Below are positions 38,229 to 40,787 of a stretch of DNA of 40,787 nucleotides, one piece after another. The DNA lies in NCBI GenBank assembly GCA_034926415.1, contig JAYFRC010000068.1, positions 1-40,787 on the forward strand, given 5' to 3'. How positions within the stretch are numbered: the stretch's first letter is position 1; every line of letters begins with the position of its first letter. This DNA comes from JAYFRC01 sp034926415. Lineage in GTDB: Bacteria > Bacillota > Clostridia > Oscillospirales > Oscillospiraceae. The notes beneath the pieces are model-generated. The model saw only the letters and a program-made list of their open reading frames with translations, was not told the DNA's origin and ran no database searches. The position numbers and the translations under genes were made by a program.

Positions 38229-39457
38229 AGTACGTTATAATCGGAAACTCTACCGCTGCCGTCGGATGCGTCGAGGGAATACGGAACATCGACAAAAAGG
38301 GCGAGATAACCGTCGTTTCTTCGGAAAACCACGCGTGCTACGGCCGCCCGCTCATATCCTATATGCTCATGGGGCGTACGGATATTGAGCGCATGAATTA
38401 CAGAAGCGCTGATTTTTACGAGAAAAACGGAGTAAAGCTGATGCTCGGCGAAACGGCGGAGAAGATAGACGCAAATGGCAAAACCGTTGTGCTCAAAGGC
38501 GGCAAAACGCTGTCTTACGATCATCTGCTAGTCGCGACAGGCTCGCGTCCGTTCCTGCCGCCGATGGACGGCATGGAGAACGTCGCCGAGCGCGTGCCGT
38601 TCATGACGCTGGACGACGCGCTCGCGCTCGACAAGCTCATAAACAGGGACAGCCGCGTGTTTATAGTCGGCGCGGGGCTCATCGGCATGAAGTGCGCCGA
38701 GGGCATAGCCGACCGCGTTGCCGGCGTTGAGATATGCGATATGGCGCCGCGCGTGCTTCCGGCCGTGCTCGACGAGGCCGGGGCGAAGATAGTACAGGCG
38801 GAGATGGAAAAGCACAACTGCCGTTTCCATCTCGGCGTATCAGTCAAGAAATTTTCCGCGTACAGCGCGGAGCTTACAAACGGAGAGACCGTCGAATTCG
38901 ACGTCGTAGTGACGGCCGTCGGAGTGCGTCCCAACGCGGAGATGGTTAAGGAAGCGGGCGGCAAGGCCGGACGCGGGATAACGGTTGACGAGCGCTCGCG
39001 TACGTCGCTGCCGGACGTATACGCCGCAGGCGACTGCACCGAGTGCCGCAACGTATCGACAGGCGAGGAGCAGATAATGGCCATACTTCCGAACGCCTAT
39101 TTCCAGGGACATGCCGCCGGAGTAAACATGGCCGGAGGCGACGAAAAGTTTGACAAGGCTATACCGATGAACGCCGGAGGGTTTTTCAGCCTGCATCTCG
39201 TGACCGCAGGAGCCTACGAGGGCGATATCATCGCGGACGCGTCGGACGGAAATTACAGAAAGCTGTTTATCAAGGACGGCGTTCTCAAGGGATTTATGAT
39301 AATCGGCGACATACGCAGAGCCGGTATATATACGAACCTTATAAAGAACGCGACTCCGCTCGCGGACGTGGACGCGGAGCTTATATTAAAGGCTCCGCAG
39401 CTTATGGCTTACGGCAGAGAGTGGAGAAAAGAGAAACTCGGAGGTGCTGTCAAATGA
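38225..39457 (+). CDS. FAD-dependent NAD(P)H oxidoreductase of glutamate synthase
   Basis: A 410-residue flavoprotein of the pyridine nucleotide-disulfide/NirB-like group. The FAD-binding start is MKYVIIGNSTAAVGCVEGI, which has a variant of the usual GxGxxG. A second Rossmann motif, VFIVGAGLIGMKCAEG near residue 143, binds NAD(P)H, and VYAAGDCTE near residue 265 closes the FAD site. No disulfide CxxC pair is present. It should feed NAD(P)H electrons to the iron-sulfur protein. Gene spacing on both sides is a four-base overlap. Confidence 0.92.
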   Translation: MKYVIIGNSTAAVGCVEGIRNIDKKGEITVVSSENHACYGRPLISYMLMGRTDIERMNYRSADFYEKNGVKLMLGETAEKIDANGKTVVLKGGKTLSYDHLLVATGSRPFLPPMDGMENVAERVPFMTLDDALALDKLINRDSRVFIVGAGLIGMKCAEGIADRVAGVEICDMAPRVLPAVLDEAGAKIVQAEMEKHNCRFHLGVSVKKFSAYSAELTNGETVEFDVVVTAVGVRPNAEMVKEAGGKAGRGITVDERSRTSLPDVYAAGDCTECRNVSTGEEQIMAILPNAYFQGHAAGVNMAGGDEKFDKAIPMNAGGFFSLHLVTAGAYEGDIIADASDGNYRKLFIKDGVLKGFMIIGDIRRAGIYTNLIKNATPLADVDAELILKAPQLMAYGREWRKEKLGGAVK

Positions 39458-40176
39458 AGCTCGACGCGAGGGACATGACGTTCGACACTCTGAACGATGC
39501 CGTGCGCTGCTCCAGTGACAATGAAATAGTAATCGACAACTGTGAAGGGCAGCGCTATATCGGCGCGGGGTCGAAGAACAAGCGCATAACGATAAACGGC
39601 ACGCCCGGAAACGCGCTCGGCTGCTACATGGACGGTACGACGATAGACGTCATGGGCAACGCGCAGGACGCCACGGGGGACACGATGAACGGCGGCGAGA
39701 TAAGGATATTCGGCAGCGCCGGAGACGCCTGCGGCTACGCCATGCGCGGAGGCAGGATATTCGTCCGCGACAACGCGGGCTACCGCACCGGCATACACAT
39801 GAAGGAATACCAGGACAAAAAGCCCATAATTGTGATCGGAAACACGGTGGGCAGCTTTTTTGGCGAATATCAGGCGGGTGGAGTGCTGATGGTGCTCGGC
39901 ATGAACTGCGATAAGAAGAATCCGGTGGGCAATTACTGCTCGGTCGGAATGCACGGCGGGGAAATGTATATTCGCTGCGACGAGCTTCCGAAGGATCTTC
40001 CGTCGCAGGTCGTGGCGCACAAGGCCAACGAGGAGGACATGGATCGCATACATCCGATACTCGAGGAATTCTGCGGCTGTTTCGGCTACAAAATGGCCGA
40101 TGTACTCAAAAAACCTTTCTATGTTCTTATACCCAATACAAATAATCCTTACCGTTCACTTTACACACCCAACTGA
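39454..40176 (+). CDS. glutamate synthase GXGXG-domain subunit (GltB domain 3)
   Basis: A 240-residue right-handed beta-helix protein, the third chain of split GltB. It has repeats such as GNALGCYMDGTTIDVMGNA, ATGDTMNGGEIRIFGSAGD, ACGYAMRGGRIFVRDNAG and HGGEMYIR. In full-length GltB this domain is structural and lies behind the synthase barrel. The start ATG 39454 overlaps the FAD gene stop. Lysine and proline residues close the C-terminus. No terminator is seen before the next gene. Confidence 0.92.
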   Translation: MKLDARDMTFDTLNDAVRCSSDNEIVIDNCEGQRYIGAGSKNKRITINGTPGNALGCYMDGTTIDVMGNAQDATGDTMNGGEIRIFGSAGDACGYAMRGGRIFVRDNAGYRTGIHMKEYQDKKPIIVIGNTVGSFFGEYQAGGVLMVLGMNCDKKNPVGNYCSVGMHGGEMYIRCDELPKDLPSQVVAHKANEEDMDRIHPILEEFCGCFGYKMADVLKKPFYVLIPNTNNPYRSLYTPN

Positions 40177-40235
40177 TTTGGGGTAAAATAGCAATAAAGG
40201 CGCGAATCAAATTACTTTCCGGGGAGGCTCATGCC

Positions 40236-40787
40236 ATGAACGAATCCGTGCAGGAAGTCCTTACTTTTGTCGAAGAAAACGACGTCAAATTCATCAGGCT
40301 CGCATTCTGCGACAATTTTGGTATACAGAAAAACATATCGCTTCAGCCGGGCGAGCTCGTCCGCGCATTCGAGTCCGGGATACCCTTTCAGGCGTCATAT
40401 ATAGACGGCTTCGCAGTCAAGCCCGGAACGCGCCTTCTTCTCAAGCCCGACGCGCGGACGCTGTCTGTCATACCGTGGAGACCGAGTCAGGGCAGGGTAG
40501 TGCGCATGTTCTGCGACATCATGAACGCCGACGGAACCCCCTATGCGGGCGATACGCGCGCGATGCTCCAGAGCGCCGTCGAGGACGCGCTCAAAAAAGG
40601 CTACACCGTGAGAATCGGCTCCGCATGTGAGTTCTATCTTTTCAAAACCGATGAAAACGGCAAGGCGCTTATGGTTCCTTTCGACGAGGGTGGATTTTTC
40701 GACCTTGCTCCCGCCGACAAGGGCGAGAATGTGCGCCGTGGAATCTGCCTGACGCTGTATGATATGAATATAATACCCGAAAGCTCG
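40236..40787 (+). CDS. glnA: type I glutamine synthetase, 5' part (cut by window end)
   Basis: The first 184 codons of a glutamine synthetase gene that continues beyond the window. ATG 40236 follows GGGGAGG by eight bases. KFIRLAFCDNFGIQKNISL and SYIDGFAVKPGTRLLLKPD are the N-terminal beta-grasp of GSI, and the catalytic strand begins GSACEFYLFKTDENG (the first Glu metal ligand). It is the second synthetase of this locus, next to type III GlnN. It could belong to the glt operon or have its own promoter (a weak TTTACA/TAAAAT pair precedes it). Confidence 0.9.
   Translation, partial: MNESVQEVLTFVEENDVKFIRLAFCDNFGIQKNISLQPGELVRAFESGIPFQASYIDGFAVKPGTRLLLKPDARTLSVIPWRPSQGRVVRMFCDIMNADGTPYAGDTRAMLQSAVEDALKKGYTVRIGSACEFYLFKTDENGKALMVPFDEGGFFDLAPADKGENVRRGICLTLYDMNIIPESS

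Noticed and set aside
1..40787. CRISPR arrays and insertion sequences
   Set aside because: No regularly spaced repeats and no transposase motif were found anywhere in the window.

Overview
The window looks like a moderately GC-rich chromosome segment of an anaerobic Bacillota, class Clostridia, probably Oscillospirales or a relative from a gut-type habitat. This is inferred from gene content: a DUF1292 protein, a CarD regulator, type III glutamine synthetase, a split ferredoxin-linked glutamate synthase, class I fumarase beta subunit, a Gram-positive style type IV pilus cluster, and strong GGAGG ribosome sites. No search could be run, so the lineage is an inference.

Positions 1 to about 9.45 kb are accessory DNA. 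A leftward run carries small phage-type proteins, a DnaD-like replication protein, a DnaC-type helicase loader, a sigma-70-like factor, a baseplate hub, a baseplate spike fused to a T4-type lysozyme, and a frameshifted Rha remnant. A rightward XRE repressor and tyrosine integrase (with an extra HTH inside it) lie next to a tRNA-Arg(ACG) gene whose 3' end appears to be the integration site. Head, portal and terminase genes are absent, so this is a degraded prophage or a minimal satellite. The leftmost 1.4 kb holds a DUF6143-like gene and decayed DNA.

Positions 9.7 to 16.2 kb are core genes: a DivIVA-like coiled-coil protein, fumarase beta subunit, a DUF4405-like membrane cytochrome with a cysteine-rich tail, an SDR dehydrogenase, CarD, and a metal-efflux operon (ArsR/SmtB repressor, stand-alone HMA metallochaperone, Zn/Cd/Pb P-type ATPase) with a clear promoter and operator.

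Positions 16.4 to 30.3 kb hold a complete rightward type IV pilus locus: a 1480-residue prepilin-adhesin, a PilX/GspK-like minor pilin, two more minor prepilins, PilB with a c-di-GMP-type MshEN domain, PilT, PilC, the major pilin PilA, prepilin peptidase PilD, and PilM, PilN and PilO. Between pilA and pilD lies a 382-base gap with two copies of a compact pseudoknot motif whose helices differ in sequence but keep pairing. This is the best candidate here for an undescribed structured RNA.

Positions 30.4 to 40.8 kb are a nitrogen-assimilation island: an ammonium transporter fused to a PII domain, type III glutamine synthetase, and a divergent operon for split glutamate synthase (amidotransferase, FMN synthase with ferredoxin domain, 4Fe-4S protein, FAD reductase, GXGXG domain), then the start of a type I glutamine synthetase cut off by the window edge. 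The divergent glnN and glt promoters are each followed almost at once by an intrinsic terminator, which suggests control by transcription attenuation.
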